Shown here in pieces: positions 28,924 to 38,720 of a stretch of 64,000 nt of DNA. Both the position numbers and the translations under genes were made by a program. The notes under the pieces were generated by a model, which saw nothing but the letters and a program-made list of their open reading frames with translations, had not been told where the DNA came from and made no database searches. The DNA comes from Aureimonas sp. AU20 (GTDB lineage: Bacteria; Pseudomonadota; Alphaproteobacteria; Rhizobiales; Rhizobiaceae). Positions within the stretch are counted from its first letter, which is position 1. The number at the start of each line of letters is the position of its first letter. Location of the stretch: contig NZ_CP006367.1 in NCBI RefSeq assembly GCF_001442755.1, positions 1,302,001 through 1,366,000 of the forward strand. Reading direction: 5' to 3'.

Positions 28924-31900
28924 ATGCTGACCCGCGCGAACGCCACCGCCGCCAGCCAGGACGACCTCTTCAGCGAAGAGGTGTCGCTGCGGCTCCCTGC
29001 CCGGCTGGCGGTCGACGGCAAGGTTATGGGCAGCTCGACGCGTCAGCAGGCCGTGCCGGCCACCGAGGCCGTTTGCCGGCTCAAGCCCTTTACGGTTCGG
29101 CGCGTCGGCGGTTTTGAGACGATCCTGAAAAGCGGCGAGACGCTGAAGATCCTCAGCGCCAAGACGGCGACCCAGCTCGAGGCCGACCTTGTGCTGCTCG
29201 TTCCCGACGCCCTGCATCCCAAGGACATCGGCGCGGCGCTGGAGCGAGGCGAGGGCAGCTGGATCCGGCCGACGCCGCTCAATCCCGCGTCGTTGAGCGC
29301 CCCCGAGATGGCGAGCCGGCTCGAACGGGTGACCGCGTCCTGGGAAGACGCCTTCCACCTGCGCGAGGCGCACGCGGCCACCGACGTCAAACCCGCCGCG
29401 CCGGGGCTCAGACGGCCGCAGATCGGCGCGCTCCACGCCGCCCTCGCTCACGCCACGCGCTCGACCGAGCCGGCGACCATCGTCATGCCGACCGGGACCG
29501 GCAAGACCGAGACGATGCTGGCCCTGAACGCCCGCCAGCGCTTCGATCGACTGCTGGTCGTGGTCCCGACGGACGCACTTCGCGACCAGATCGCTGGCAA
29601 GTTCGAAACCTTCGGTGTCCTCAAGGGTCAGGCCTGTCTCGACGCTGCGGCGGAATATCCCTTGGTGACCCGCCTGTCGCACATTCCCTCGAGCGTCGCC
29701 GAGGTCGATCAGCTCTTCGACAGCGCCAACGTCATCGTCACCACCATGCATATCGCCGGCCGGGCCGATCCGCAGGTTCAAGAGCAGATGGCCGCCCGCG
29801 CCGCCGCCCTGTTCATCGACGAGGCCCATCACATCGGCGCGCGGACCTGGACCGAGTTTCGCGGGTTGTTTGTCGATCGGACGCCGCCGATCCCGATCGT
29901 CCAATTCACCGCCACGCCCTTCCGCGAGGACGGCCGGCGGGTGGATGGCGAGTTCATCTACACCTACCCGCTCAAGAAAGCGCAGGAAGAGGGCTATTTC
30001 AAACCGATCCGCTTCGAGGCGGTCTTCGGCCTGGACCGCCCTGACGCCGACATGGCGATCATCGAAAAGCTAGGCGACGTTCTCACCGCCGACCTCGAGG
30101 CCGGGCTCAACCACCTCGCCATGGCGCGCTGCAGCACCATCGAGCGCGCCAAGCACCTCCATCAGCTCTACACCGCGATCCATCCGGAATATCGCCCGGT
30201 CATCGTCCACAGCCAGCAGCCGCTGCGAGAACGGCGCGAAAACCTCGCGGCGCTACGGCGGTTCGAGAGCCGGATCATCGTCTGCGTCGACATGCTGGGC
30301 GAGGGGTTCGACCTCCCCGAGCTGAAGATCGCCGCCCTGCACGACCACCACAAGAGCATTGCGGTGACGATCCAGTTCGTCGGCCGCTTTACCCGGCAGG
30401 ACTCGACCCTGGGCGACGCGACGGTCATCGCCAACACCGGCGTCGACGACGTCGACCGCTCGCTGGCCAAGCTCTATGCTGAGGACGCCGATTGGAACGC
30501 GCTGGTCGAAGCCCTGAGCTCGGCCAAGATCGAACGCCAGATCCGCCGCGCCGAGATGTTCAAAGGCTTCACCGGCGACCTCAACGACATCCCCTTGCAA
30601 ACCCTCGAGCCGAAGATGAACGCTGTCGCCTACCGGACCGCGTGCGAGAGCTGGGATCCGTTCCAGGCCGAGGAGCTCTACGATCCCGGCTCCTATCTCG
30701 GCATGAAGATCAATCCGCACCAGCGCGTGGCGATCTTCGTCACCCGCGCGGAGGAACAGGCCCGCTGGACGACGGCGCAGCACGCCATCAACATCACCTG
30801 GGATCTGCACATGCTGCATTGGGACCAGGCCAGCGGCCTGCTCTACATCAGCAGCTCGGCAAAAGGCCCGTTCGATCGCCTGGCCAAGGCGGTGTGCGGC
30901 GATACCGCGCGCCGGATCGAAGGCGAGGATGTGTTCCGCAGCCTGCACGGCTTCAAGCGCCTGATCCTGAGCAACCTCGGCCTGATCCACCACCAGGGGC
31001 GAGGGGTGCGCTATTCCATGTATATGGGCGTCGACGTCGCCGACGGCCTGGACAGCGCCAAGTCGCAGTCGCGGATCAAGAACAACGTCTTCGCCACCGG
31101 CTTTCTCGACGGCGCGCCGGCGTCGCGCGGCTGCTCGGCCAAAGGCAAGTTCTGGTCGATGTCGCCGGTCCGCGACCTCACCGACTGGGTCGACTGGTGT
31201 CAGGACATCGGCCGCGCGGTCAACGATCCCGGCATCACCACGGACGGGGTGTTCAAGAGCGCAATGCGGCCGCGCCAGATCAGCGACCGTCCCGCCGTCC
31301 CGCCGGTGGCGATACACTGGCCGGAATCGCTCCTGATGCAGATCGAGGAGCGCGTCGAGATCACCTTTGGCGAGCACGCCGTGCCGTTCGCCGAATGCGA
31401 CATCGAGCTGCTCGACAATGCGCGTTCCGGTCCCTTGCGCTTCGACGTGGTGAGCGACAATCACTCGGCCGAGTTCGAGATCGTCTTTGCCGATGGCGGC
31501 GCGCGCTATCCCCAGCGGGCCGGGTCCAAGGCCACGATCAAGATCGGCGGCAACGTGCAGACCCTCTCGGAATGTTTCGCAGACGACTCGCCGCAGATCG
31601 ATTTCGGCGATGGCTCGCTGCTGATCTACAGCCACCTCTATGCGCTGCCCGAAGGCGAGACGGTCCCGCCCTATCCGCCGGAGAAGCTCGAGGTCTGGGA
31701 CTGGTCCAAGACCAACATCCGCGCCGAAGCGCAAGGCTTCGAGAAGCGGGCCGATTCGGTCCAGCGGCTGGTGATCGAGACACTGCTCGCGGACCCCGAG
31801 CCCTATGACGTGATCTTCGACGACGATGGCAAGGGCGAGATCGCCGACGTGGTGGCGCTCCGCATCACCGACAGCGTCGTCTCGGTGACCCTGTTCCACT

Positions 31901-32265
31901 GCAAATATTCAGGCGCCTACACGCCCGGCGCTCGGCTCGGCGACCTCTACGAGGTGTGCGGCCAGGCTCAGAAATCTGCCCGCTGGCGCGATCGACCGAA
32001 CCGGATGCTGCAGCACATGCTGAAGCGCGAACAGATCCGGCGCGACAAGGGCCTCAGCTCCCGCGTCGAGCGCGGATCGGCCGCCATGATCAAGAAGCTC
32101 AAGGCCGGCTGGCAGGATCATCGCTTCGAATATGACGTGCGGATTGTGCAGCCGGGGCTTTCCCGCCAAGCCATTGGCGAGGAGGGGCTTCACCTGATTG
32201 CAGGGGTCGAGACCTATCTGCTGGAGACCCGCGCCATGCGCCTGCGGGTCATCGGCAGCGCGTGA
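28924..32265 (+). CDS. DEAD/DEAH-box SF2 helicase with C-terminal nuclease-like domain
   Basis: The product has 1113 residues. SF2 motifs: Walker A VMPTGTGKTETML near residue 189, DEAH box LFIDEAHHIG near 297, motif III FTATPFRED near 327, motif VI QFVGRFTRQDS near 481. Near the C-terminus, DDDGKGEIADVVAL (about 966) followed by VTLFHCKYSGAY (about 988) resembles a PD-(D/E)XK active site, with D in the first strand and xCK in the second. So it may cut as well as move on DNA. The first 180 residues are unassigned. It is the third gene of the operon, and its stop overlaps the following frame by 4 bp (ATGCGTGA region at 32262), though the real next start is probably 32322. Helicase call strong; nuclease call moderate. 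Confidence 0.78.
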   Translation: MLTRANATAASQDDLFSEEVSLRLPARLAVDGKVMGSSTRQQAVPATEAVCRLKPFTVRRVGGFETILKSGETLKILSAKTATQLEADLVLLVPDALHPKDIGAALERGEGSWIRPTPLNPASLSAPEMASRLERVTASWEDAFHLREAHAATDVKPAAPGLRRPQIGALHAALAHATRSTEPATIVMPTGTGKTETMLALNARQRFDRLLVVVPTDALRDQIAGKFETFGVLKGQACLDAAAEYPLVTRLSHIPSSVAEVDQLFDSANVIVTTMHIAGRADPQVQEQMAARAAALFIDEAHHIGARTWTEFRGLFVDRTPPIPIVQFTATPFREDGRRVDGEFIYTYPLKKAQEEGYFKPIRFEAVFGLDRPDADMAIIEKLGDVLTADLEAGLNHLAMARCSTIERAKHLHQLYTAIHPEYRPVIVHSQQPLRERRENLAALRRFESRIIVCVDMLGEGFDLPELKIAALHDHHKSIAVTIQFVGRFTRQDSTLGDATVIANTGVDDVDRSLAKLYAEDADWNALVEALSSAKIERQIRRAEMFKGFTGDLNDIPLQTLEPKMNAVAYRTACESWDPFQAEELYDPGSYLGMKINPHQRVAIFVTRAEEQARWTTAQHAINITWDLHMLHWDQASGLLYISSSAKGPFDRLAKAVCGDTARRIEGEDVFRSLHGFKRLILSNLGLIHHQGRGVRYSMYMGVDVADGLDSAKSQSRIKNNVFATGFLDGAPASRGCSAKGKFWSMSPVRDLTDWVDWCQDIGRAVNDPGITTDGVFKSAMRPRQISDRPAVPPVAIHWPESLLMQIEERVEITFGEHAVPFAECDIELLDNARSGPLRFDVVSDNHSAEFEIVFADGGARYPQRAGSKATIKIGGNVQTLSECFADDSPQIDFGDGSLLIYSHLYALPEGETVPPYPPEKLEVWDWSKTNIRAEAQGFEKRADSVQRLVIETLLADPEPYDVIFDDDGKGEIADVVALRITDSVVSVTLFHCKYSGAYTPGARLGDLYEVCGQAQKSARWRDRPNRMLQHMLKREQIRRDKGLSSRVERGSAAMIKKLKAGWQDHRFEYDVRIVQPGLSRQAIGEEGLHLIAGVETYLLETRAMRLRVIGSA

Positions 32266-32321
32266 GGCACGCCTTGGTTCAATATCGGCGCGGGGCGCCC
32301 GAAGAGAGAGTCGCGGGGCCA

Positions 32322-33506
32322 ATGTCGTCACTTGCCTGGATTGATTTCGACGAGGCCGAGCGCCAGCGCGCGCAGCGGATCATGTCGCTGTTTCAGGAAC
32401 GGGAGAGCCGGGACGAACTCGGCCTCGGCGGCATCCGCGATTCCATCGCTGACCACCTGTTCCCGGGGACCAGCACGATCCAGACGCGCCTGCGCTACAT
32501 GCTCTTCATCCCCTGGCTGTTCCAGATGCTGGAAGGGTCGGCGGCCGGGCCGGACCAGCTCACCGCCGAGGCGCGGGCGCTCGAAAACCGGCTCGCCAAT
32601 GCGCTCAAGGCCGGCGGAGAATCGAACGGCATCATCGGCCGCAACGCCGGCGCGGCCGTGCAGCGGCTCCCCAGCTCGGTCTATTGGGCCGGGCTTTCGA
32701 CGTGGGGCATCCGCCTCTTTCCCGGCTCGATCGACAGCCTCTTCTCCTCGCTGCGCCATCTTCAACGCAGCCGGCCGCGGGTCCGCGAAAGCGAAGACGC
32801 CGCGTCAGAAACGCAGTCCTTCCAGATCTGGACGTCATCGCTGCCGGCCCGACCGGCGGACCTCCTGGAGGCGGTGACCTTTCGCCTCGCGCCCGAGGAA
32901 GCCCAGTGCATCATCGACCAGCTGGTGGCGAAACAGCCCCGCAGCCTTCTGACCTTCCTCGCTCGCACCGGCGGCGGCGTGGCCGATTGCCACTACATCT
33001 GGGAGCATCCGCATCTCGCGGATTTCCCCGACGATACGCTGGCGTTGGTCGCTCATGGCGAGCTGTTTTCGAGCGTGATGCACGGCGCCTCGCTCCTCTA
33101 CAATCTGCTGCTGAGCGAGCTGCGCGCCAAGCCCGAGTGGGTCGAGGACTATCAATCGCGGCTGCAGGACTGGCGCACGAGCCTGGATATGCCCGCGATC
33201 CGCGCCTGGTCGCTCGACGCCTTCTGGCAGGTCATCGATCACCCGGCCCACCGCATCCGTCCGGCGGCCAAGCGCTTTGTCGGCCAATGGCTCGAGCTGG
33301 TCCGGTCTGGCGAAATCGACGGCCGCCGCCTGGCTCCCGCCGCGCGCGTCGTCGAGGAACGCGAGCGACGGCTCAAGACCAGCCAGTCGCGCTTCGCCAA
33401 CCGGACCGTGCGCGACCGCTGGACGGGCGCGTCGGGTGTCGATCGGCTCTCGTTCCGATGGGCGCAGGCCCGATCGCACCTGCGGGATCTCGCCGATGCT
33501 GAATAG
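32322..33506 (+). CDS. DUF6361-type protein of unknown function
   Basis: The product has 394 residues from ATG 32322. I chose this start because MSSLAWIDFDEAERQRAQRI is the typical N-terminus of this family, while the 20 upstream codons look non-coding. The core TRDELGLGGIRD-like segment (here RDELGLGGIRDSIADHLFPG, then QTRLRYMLFIPWLFQMLEG) is characteristic. The family number is from memory. No catalytic motif is visible. In this operon it sits between a helicase and a phospholipase-D-type nuclease, and its stop overlaps the next gene's start by 11 bp, so it is likely a structural or sensor subunit of the same system. Confidence 0.65.
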   Translation: MSSLAWIDFDEAERQRAQRIMSLFQERESRDELGLGGIRDSIADHLFPGTSTIQTRLRYMLFIPWLFQMLEGSAAGPDQLTAEARALENRLANALKAGGESNGIIGRNAGAAVQRLPSSVYWAGLSTWGIRLFPGSIDSLFSSLRHLQRSRPRVRESEDAASETQSFQIWTSSLPARPADLLEAVTFRLAPEEAQCIIDQLVAKQPRSLLTFLARTGGGVADCHYIWEHPHLADFPDDTLALVAHGELFSSVMHGASLLYNLLLSELRAKPEWVEDYQSRLQDWRTSLDMPAIRAWSLDAFWQVIDHPAHRIRPAAKRFVGQWLELVRSGEIDGRRLAPAARVVEERERRLKTSQSRFANRTVRDRWTGASGVDRLSFRWAQARSHLRDLADAE

Positions 33507-35352
33507 GACCACCCTCGATCCCGAAACCCGCGTGCTCTACGGCGACAGCCTGCAGCCGCCGCCCGGCTATGTCTTCGACGCCGCGGTGGCGACGACCTTC
33601 TCGCTCGATTTCGAAACCGCGCTGGCGGCGCCCGTCAGTCTGGCCTTGTTCGCCGCCGAAAACCGCGAAGACATCCTCTCGCATCCCTTGGCGCTGCTCG
33701 AGGGCGCCGAACGGATCGCCGGACGGCTGGTGGTCTTTGCCGACGCCGGACATCTCCACGCCCAAGGCCGGCCGCATTCGCGGCTTTGCTCATTGCTCGA
33801 ACGGATCATCGTCGAGGTCGCTGCGCCGCGCGGCGGCGCTTTTCACCCGAAGATGTGGGCTTTGCGGTATCGGCCGAGCCGGGCCGGGGATCCGACCTTG
33901 CTGCGGCTTCTCGTCCTGTCGCGAAACCTCACGCGGGACCGTTGCTGGGACATCTCGCTGCGCCTCGACGGCGAGCTGACGCGCCGCCCTGACGCTGGCA
34001 ATCGCCCGTTGTTCGACCTACTCAGCCGCCTCCCCGACCTCGCCGTGGGCGGCATTATCGACGAGGCGCGGGTGCTGACCCGGGAGATCGCGCAGGACAT
34101 TCGCCGCGCCCGATGGACGGCGCCCGAGCGCTTTGATGAGGTTTCCTTCGCTCTCAACGGCTTTGGCGGGAGCATCTGGCAACCGTCTAGGTGCGCGCGC
34201 CTCGGCGTCATCTCGCCGTTCTGCGATACCGACGCGCTCGACCTCCTGGCGGATCTGCCGACCGCGGAGAAGCCGATCCTCATCAGCCGGCCCGATCAAC
34301 TGGTTTGCGTCGACGCCGAGACGCTCGACGCCTTCGAGCGCATCTCCGTTCTCGACGAGATGGCCGCCAGCGAAGACGGCGAGGACGTCTCGGCCAACGC
34401 GTTGCAGGGGCTTCATGCCAAGGCCTTCATCGCCGAGATCGGCTGGGATACGGTCCTAACGGTCGGCTCGGGCAACGCGACCCGGCCCGCCTTGCTCTCC
34501 GGCAACAATGTCGAGCTGTTCGCTTCGCTCAAAGGCAAGCGCTCGCGGGTCGGCACCATCGAGCAGATCATGGGCGAGAAAGGCTTCGGGCGCCTGACCC
34601 GGACCTTCGTCCCCAGCGAGCTGGAGCCGGTCGATCCAGCGGTGATCTCCGCCGAGAAGCGGCTCGATGATGCACGCCGAGCCCTGTGCCGGGGTGCGCT
34701 GCGGCTGCGTTGCGAGCGGGTCGCGGACGAGGACGCTGCGGAGCACCCGTGGCGCGTCTGGCTGACGACATCGGAGCCGCTACCGCTTAAAGGCGTGGGT
34801 GCGCTGACCGTCTGGCCAATCACCCGCGGCGATGGTCATGCCTGCGACGTCCTTTCGGCGTTGCGCTCAGGCGAGCCCGTCGACCTGGGCGTGATGCCGA
34901 TGGTGGACCTGACCCGCTTCCTCGCCTTTCGCCTGGTCGAGGAGACCGAGAAGGCGTCCACGCTGTTCAGCACCGGCCTCATCATGGATGGGCTTCCTGC
35001 CGAGCGCCACGCCGCGATCCTGCGCTGGGCGATCGACAGCCGCGACGCCTTCTTCCGCTATTTGCGGCTCCTGCTCTCCGAGCTCGGCGAGCCCTTCAGC
35101 GCGGCATTGGCTGCGCAGGAAGGCGCGGGGGCCGGCTCCTGGGCGACAGCGGCCGACGACGCACCGCTGCTCGAAGACATGGTCCGCGCCCTGTGTCGCG
35201 GCGGCGAACGCCTTCGTGCGATCGAACGGCTGATGACCCGCCTGGAGGCAGGCAACGACACAGGGGCCGATCCCATCCCCGACGATTTCCGCACCTTGTG
35301 GGATGCCTTCCGCATCGCGCTCCAGGACCAGGACGCCGCTCATGGCGGATAG
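33496..35352 (+). CDS. Phospholipase-D-type nuclease
   Basis: The product has 618 residues from the ATG at 33496, inside the end of the previous gene. Upstream codons in this frame are a shadow of that gene, and MLNRTTLDPETRVLYGDSL begins the plausible protein. Two HKD-like half-sites are visible: AFHPKMWALRY near residue 116 with LVLSRNLTRDR, and LHAKAFIAEIG near 307 with TVGSGNATRPALLSGNNVE. The H-x-K, then S/G-x-N, then E arrangement is that of PLD-superfamily nucleases. A membrane lipase role is unlikely, since no signal peptide is present. Its gene overlaps both neighbours by 11 bp, which suggests fixed stoichiometry with the DUF6361 protein and the last helicase. Confidence 0.75.
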   Translation: MLNRTTLDPETRVLYGDSLQPPPGYVFDAAVATTFSLDFETALAAPVSLALFAAENREDILSHPLALLEGAERIAGRLVVFADAGHLHAQGRPHSRLCSLLERIIVEVAAPRGGAFHPKMWALRYRPSRAGDPTLLRLLVLSRNLTRDRCWDISLRLDGELTRRPDAGNRPLFDLLSRLPDLAVGGIIDEARVLTREIAQDIRRARWTAPERFDEVSFALNGFGGSIWQPSRCARLGVISPFCDTDALDLLADLPTAEKPILISRPDQLVCVDAETLDAFERISVLDEMAASEDGEDVSANALQGLHAKAFIAEIGWDTVLTVGSGNATRPALLSGNNVELFASLKGKRSRVGTIEQIMGEKGFGRLTRTFVPSELEPVDPAVISAEKRLDDARRALCRGALRLRCERVADEDAAEHPWRVWLTTSEPLPLKGVGALTVWPITRGDGHACDVLSALRSGEPVDLGVMPMVDLTRFLAFRLVEETEKASTLFSTGLIMDGLPAERHAAILRWAIDSRDAFFRYLRLLLSELGEPFSAALAAQEGAGAGSWATAADDAPLLEDMVRALCRGGERLRAIERLMTRLEAGNDTGADPIPDDFRTLWDAFRIALQDQDAAHGG

Positions 35353-38300
35353 CCGTTTCGAGGCCGCCGCGGCCCTCACTCCGCTCAAGGCGTTCCAGCG
35401 TCGCACTGTCGACTATGTGTTTAATCGGCTTTACGCCGATCAGGATCCGGTGCGGCAGTTCCTGGTCGCCGATGAGGTCGGCCTTGGGAAAACCATGGTT
35501 GCGCGCGGCGTGATCGCGCGGACGATCGAGAAGCTCTGGGACGCGAGCGAGCGGATCGACATCCTCTACATCTGCTCCAATCAAGCGATCGCCGCGCAGA
35601 ACCTGAACCGCCTGAACGTCCTCAATCGGCGCGAATTGGCGCTGCCGACGCGCATGACGCTGATCCCGCTTCAGGTCCGCGGCGACCAGGGCCTCGACGC
35701 CAACAAGGTGAACTTCATCAGCCTGACGCCGGGCACGACCTTCGACCTGCGGTCCACGACCGGAGTCACCCGCGAGCGCGCGCTGCTCCTGCGGTTGCTG
35801 GAAGACCGGGTCTCGCGGCCGCGCGGGCTGCACAACCTGCTCCAGGTCAGCGCCGGCGTCGACGGCTGGAATTATGCGGTTCGCGACCTGACGCTGGACG
35901 GCGTTGATCAGCGGATCATCGACCGCTTTCGCCGCGACGTCGAGGCCGACGCCGCGCTGTTCGAAGAACTTGAAGCGGTCTGCGACCTCTTTCCGCGCCG
36001 GCGGGACTCCTACCCTTACGAACTCGGTCACCGCCGGAACGCGCTTGTCGGCCGGTTGCGGGCCAAGCTCTCGCACGCCTGCATCGACGCGTTGAAGCCC
36101 GACCTCATCATCATGGACGAGTTTCAGCGCTTCCGCGATCTGCTCCACGGCGAGACGCCGGCGGCCGATCTCGCGCGCGAGCTGTTCGATTATACCGACG
36201 GCAACGGCCACGCGGCCCGCACGCTGCTGTTGTCGGCCACACCCTATCGGATGCTGACCCTGTCAGGCGACGAGCCCGACGACGGCGAACATTATCGGGA
36301 CTTTCTGGAGACCCTGTCCTTCCTTTACGGCCGCACCAACGGGCCTCAAGTCGCCGCCACGCTCGAAGGCGAGATGCGGCGGTTCCGTGCCTTTCTCCAC
36401 GCGCTTCCGGGATCCAGACCAGAGGCGATCGAGGCGCGGCGCGGCATCGAACAGCATTTGCGCAAGGTCATGTCGCGTACCGAGCGCGTGGCCATCACGA
36501 TCGAGCGGGACTCGATGGTCGGGGAGACGCCGATGGCGATCTCGATCCAACCCGCTGATCTGCGCCAGGCGGCCGCCGTCTCAGAGGTCGCTCGGGCGCT
36601 CGAAGCGCCCGAGACCACCGAATACTGGAAGTCAGCGCCCTATCTGCTGAACTTCATGCGCGACTACGCCCTCAAGCGGCTCTTGCGGGATAATCTCGAC
36701 CGCCCGGCCGCGCATCTGCGCGAAGCGCTCGCGCGCGCCCGTCCGGCCATGCTCGATCACGACCGTCTCGACGCCTATGAGCCGCTCGAACCGGCCAACG
36801 GCCGGATGCGGGGCGTGATGGACGACCTGTTCCGTGATGGACTGGACCAGCATCTCTGGATCCCGCCGTCGCTGCCTTATTATGGTCCTGAGCGGCAAGG
36901 CCCGCCTCTGACCAAGGCGCTGATCTTCTCCTCCTGGTCGATGGTCCCCGACGCCATCGCCGCGATCCTCTCCTACGAAGCCGAACGTCGCATGGGAGTC
37001 GGAGCCGCCGGTCAACGCTATTTCGGTCATGTCCGTCCGCGCCCCATCCAGTTCCGGCAAAACCATGGACGGCTGGTTGGTCTGCGCGCCATGCACCTGG
37101 TCTATCCGTCGCCGACGCTGGCGCGGCTTGCCGATCCCTTGGCGATCTTCGCTTCAAGCTCCCAGCCGCTCTCCGCCGATGAAATGAGAAAGGCCGTCGC
37201 CGAGCGCCTGCTGACCCGCGTGGAGGCGCTTTCGCAGAGATCCTTGGATGCAGCCGACGGCCGTGAGTGGGAATGGGCGGCCCCGGCCGTCATCGACGCA
37301 ATGGCGGGCGCGCGATCCGTCGCGTGGGTGGAGTCGCCCTACGGCTTCGCCACGCTCGGCGACGAGGAAGGCTTCGAGGAGCATGTCGCCGAGCTGCGCA
37401 CGGCCGCGACCGAGCGTCAGTTTGGTCCGATCGGAGAGGCGCTGATGAATCTGCTGGTCGACATATCGCTCGGCAGCCCGGCAGTGTGTGCGCTGCGCGC
37501 GCTGCGCCGCATCGCGCCCGATCTGGAATGGGATGATCCGCGGCTCTTGAAGGCGGCCAACCAGGTCGCCTGGGGGTTTCGCACCCTGTTCAACCAGCAC
37601 GACGCCGTCGCGCTGCTGCGCAAGGACGATGACGATCGGTACTGGCACCGGGTGCTCACCTACGGGGTCGAGCACAACCTCCAGGCCGTGCTCGATGAAT
37701 ATGTCCACTATCTCGTCGACGCCGAAGGTCTCGGCGCGAAACCGTCGACCGATCGCGTGACCGGGGTCAGCAAGGCGATCTCCGACGCCCTTTCCATCCG
37801 CCCCTCACAGATCGAGGTCGATGACCCAGTCGTCGTAGGGAAGAAGCTGGCCATCAACAAGTTCCAGATGCGCGGCCGTTTTGCGATGCGGCTGGCGGAC
37901 TACAAGGATGAGGAAGGCGGCGCCGCGCGTCTGGGCAGCGTGCGCGAAGCCTTCAACTCACCCTTCCGGCCGTTCGCACTTGCGACAACTTCGGTCGGCC
38001 AGGAGGGGCTCGATTTCCACCCCTATTGCTATCGCATCTACCACTGGAATTTGCCCGGTAACCCGGTCGATCTGGAACAGCGTGAGGGGCGCGTCCACCG
38101 CTTCAAAGGCCATGCGATCCGGTTAAATTTAGCGCATCGGCAGGGCCGCGTACTCCATGGGGACGATCCGATCTCGGACGATCCGTGGCAGGTCATGTTT
38201 GATGCAGCGAGGGCTGAAACCGAAATCGATTCCGACCTCATCCCCTATTGGGTTTATGAGGGCCCGGTTAAAGTCGAACGCCGCGTTCCTTCGCTGCCTT

Positions 38301-38473
38301 TCAGCCGAGAAATTCGCCGGCTCGACTGGCTCAAACGCAGCCTGACCGTTTATCGGCTGGCCTTCGGTCAACCTCGGCAAGAAGACTTGCTGGAGTATCT
38401 TAACCGGCTGCTTGGGTCGGATATGACCGCGGACAAACTCGCGGAACTGCAAATTCGTCTCGAACCACGATGA
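35342..38473 (+). CDS. SF2 (SNF2-like) helicase, last gene of the six-gene operon
   Basis: The product has 1043 residues from ATG 35342 (MADSRFEAAAALTPLKAFQR). Motifs: Q-like FQRRTVDYVFNRL, Walker A VADEVGLGKTMVARG near residue 41, motif II LIIMDEFQRFRDLL near 256 (DEFQ in place of DEAH), motif III LLLSATPYRM near 296, motif V TTSVGQEGLDFHPYCYRIYHWN near 881, and motif VI DLEQREGRVHRFKGH near 911. The spacing between motifs III and V, almost 600 residues, is unusually long and must contain an inserted domain. The gene overlaps the nuclease gene by 11 bp. It likely acts as a DNA translocase paired with the PLD-type nuclease. No RNA or terminator could be identified after its stop. Confidence 0.78.
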   Translation: MADSRFEAAAALTPLKAFQRRTVDYVFNRLYADQDPVRQFLVADEVGLGKTMVARGVIARTIEKLWDASERIDILYICSNQAIAAQNLNRLNVLNRRELALPTRMTLIPLQVRGDQGLDANKVNFISLTPGTTFDLRSTTGVTRERALLLRLLEDRVSRPRGLHNLLQVSAGVDGWNYAVRDLTLDGVDQRIIDRFRRDVEADAALFEELEAVCDLFPRRRDSYPYELGHRRNALVGRLRAKLSHACIDALKPDLIIMDEFQRFRDLLHGETPAADLARELFDYTDGNGHAARTLLLSATPYRMLTLSGDEPDDGEHYRDFLETLSFLYGRTNGPQVAATLEGEMRRFRAFLHALPGSRPEAIEARRGIEQHLRKVMSRTERVAITIERDSMVGETPMAISIQPADLRQAAAVSEVARALEAPETTEYWKSAPYLLNFMRDYALKRLLRDNLDRPAAHLREALARARPAMLDHDRLDAYEPLEPANGRMRGVMDDLFRDGLDQHLWIPPSLPYYGPERQGPPLTKALIFSSWSMVPDAIAAILSYEAERRMGVGAAGQRYFGHVRPRPIQFRQNHGRLVGLRAMHLVYPSPTLARLADPLAIFASSSQPLSADEMRKAVAERLLTRVEALSQRSLDAADGREWEWAAPAVIDAMAGARSVAWVESPYGFATLGDEEGFEEHVAELRTAATERQFGPIGEALMNLLVDISLGSPAVCALRALRRIAPDLEWDDPRLLKAANQVAWGFRTLFNQHDAVALLRKDDDDRYWHRVLTYGVEHNLQAVLDEYVHYLVDAEGLGAKPSTDRVTGVSKAISDALSIRPSQIEVDDPVVVGKKLAINKFQMRGRFAMRLADYKDEEGGAARLGSVREAFNSPFRPFALATTSVGQEGLDFHPYCYRIYHWNLPGNPVDLEQREGRVHRFKGHAIRLNLAHRQGRVLHGDDPISDDPWQVMFDAARAETEIDSDLIPYWVYEGPVKVERRVPSLPFSREIRRLDWLKRSLTVYRLAFGQPRQEDLLEYLNRLLGSDMTADKLAELQIRLEPR

Positions 38474-38720
38474 GCCTCAATGGCCCCATACCGGATGTTT
38501 CAGGTCAGCCAGGCGTGACGAGACCATGAGTGTCGAGCGACCGTAAGGTGCACAGGTGTGAGCTCTTCATTTCATTTCATTTTGCTGCGTTTTGCTCCAT
38601 ACTGATTTGAAGCGCTTTGCAGTGGATCGAAGCGTGTTGAATGGCGCAGACGACGAATTGTGCTGCGCCGACGACAATCGAACAGAGCATCGGGAGGGTG
38701 CCTTGCGGAATGAGGAACTA

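Noticed and set aside
25987..29904. Long minus-strand frames opposite the AddA-like and helicase genes
   Set aside because: They are antisense shadows in high-GC coding DNA; the sense strands carry complete helicase motifs.
22832..38473. The six-gene operon as DISARM
   Set aside because: A PLD-type protein and helicases are shared with DISARM, but no DUF1998 protein or DNA methyltransferase is present.
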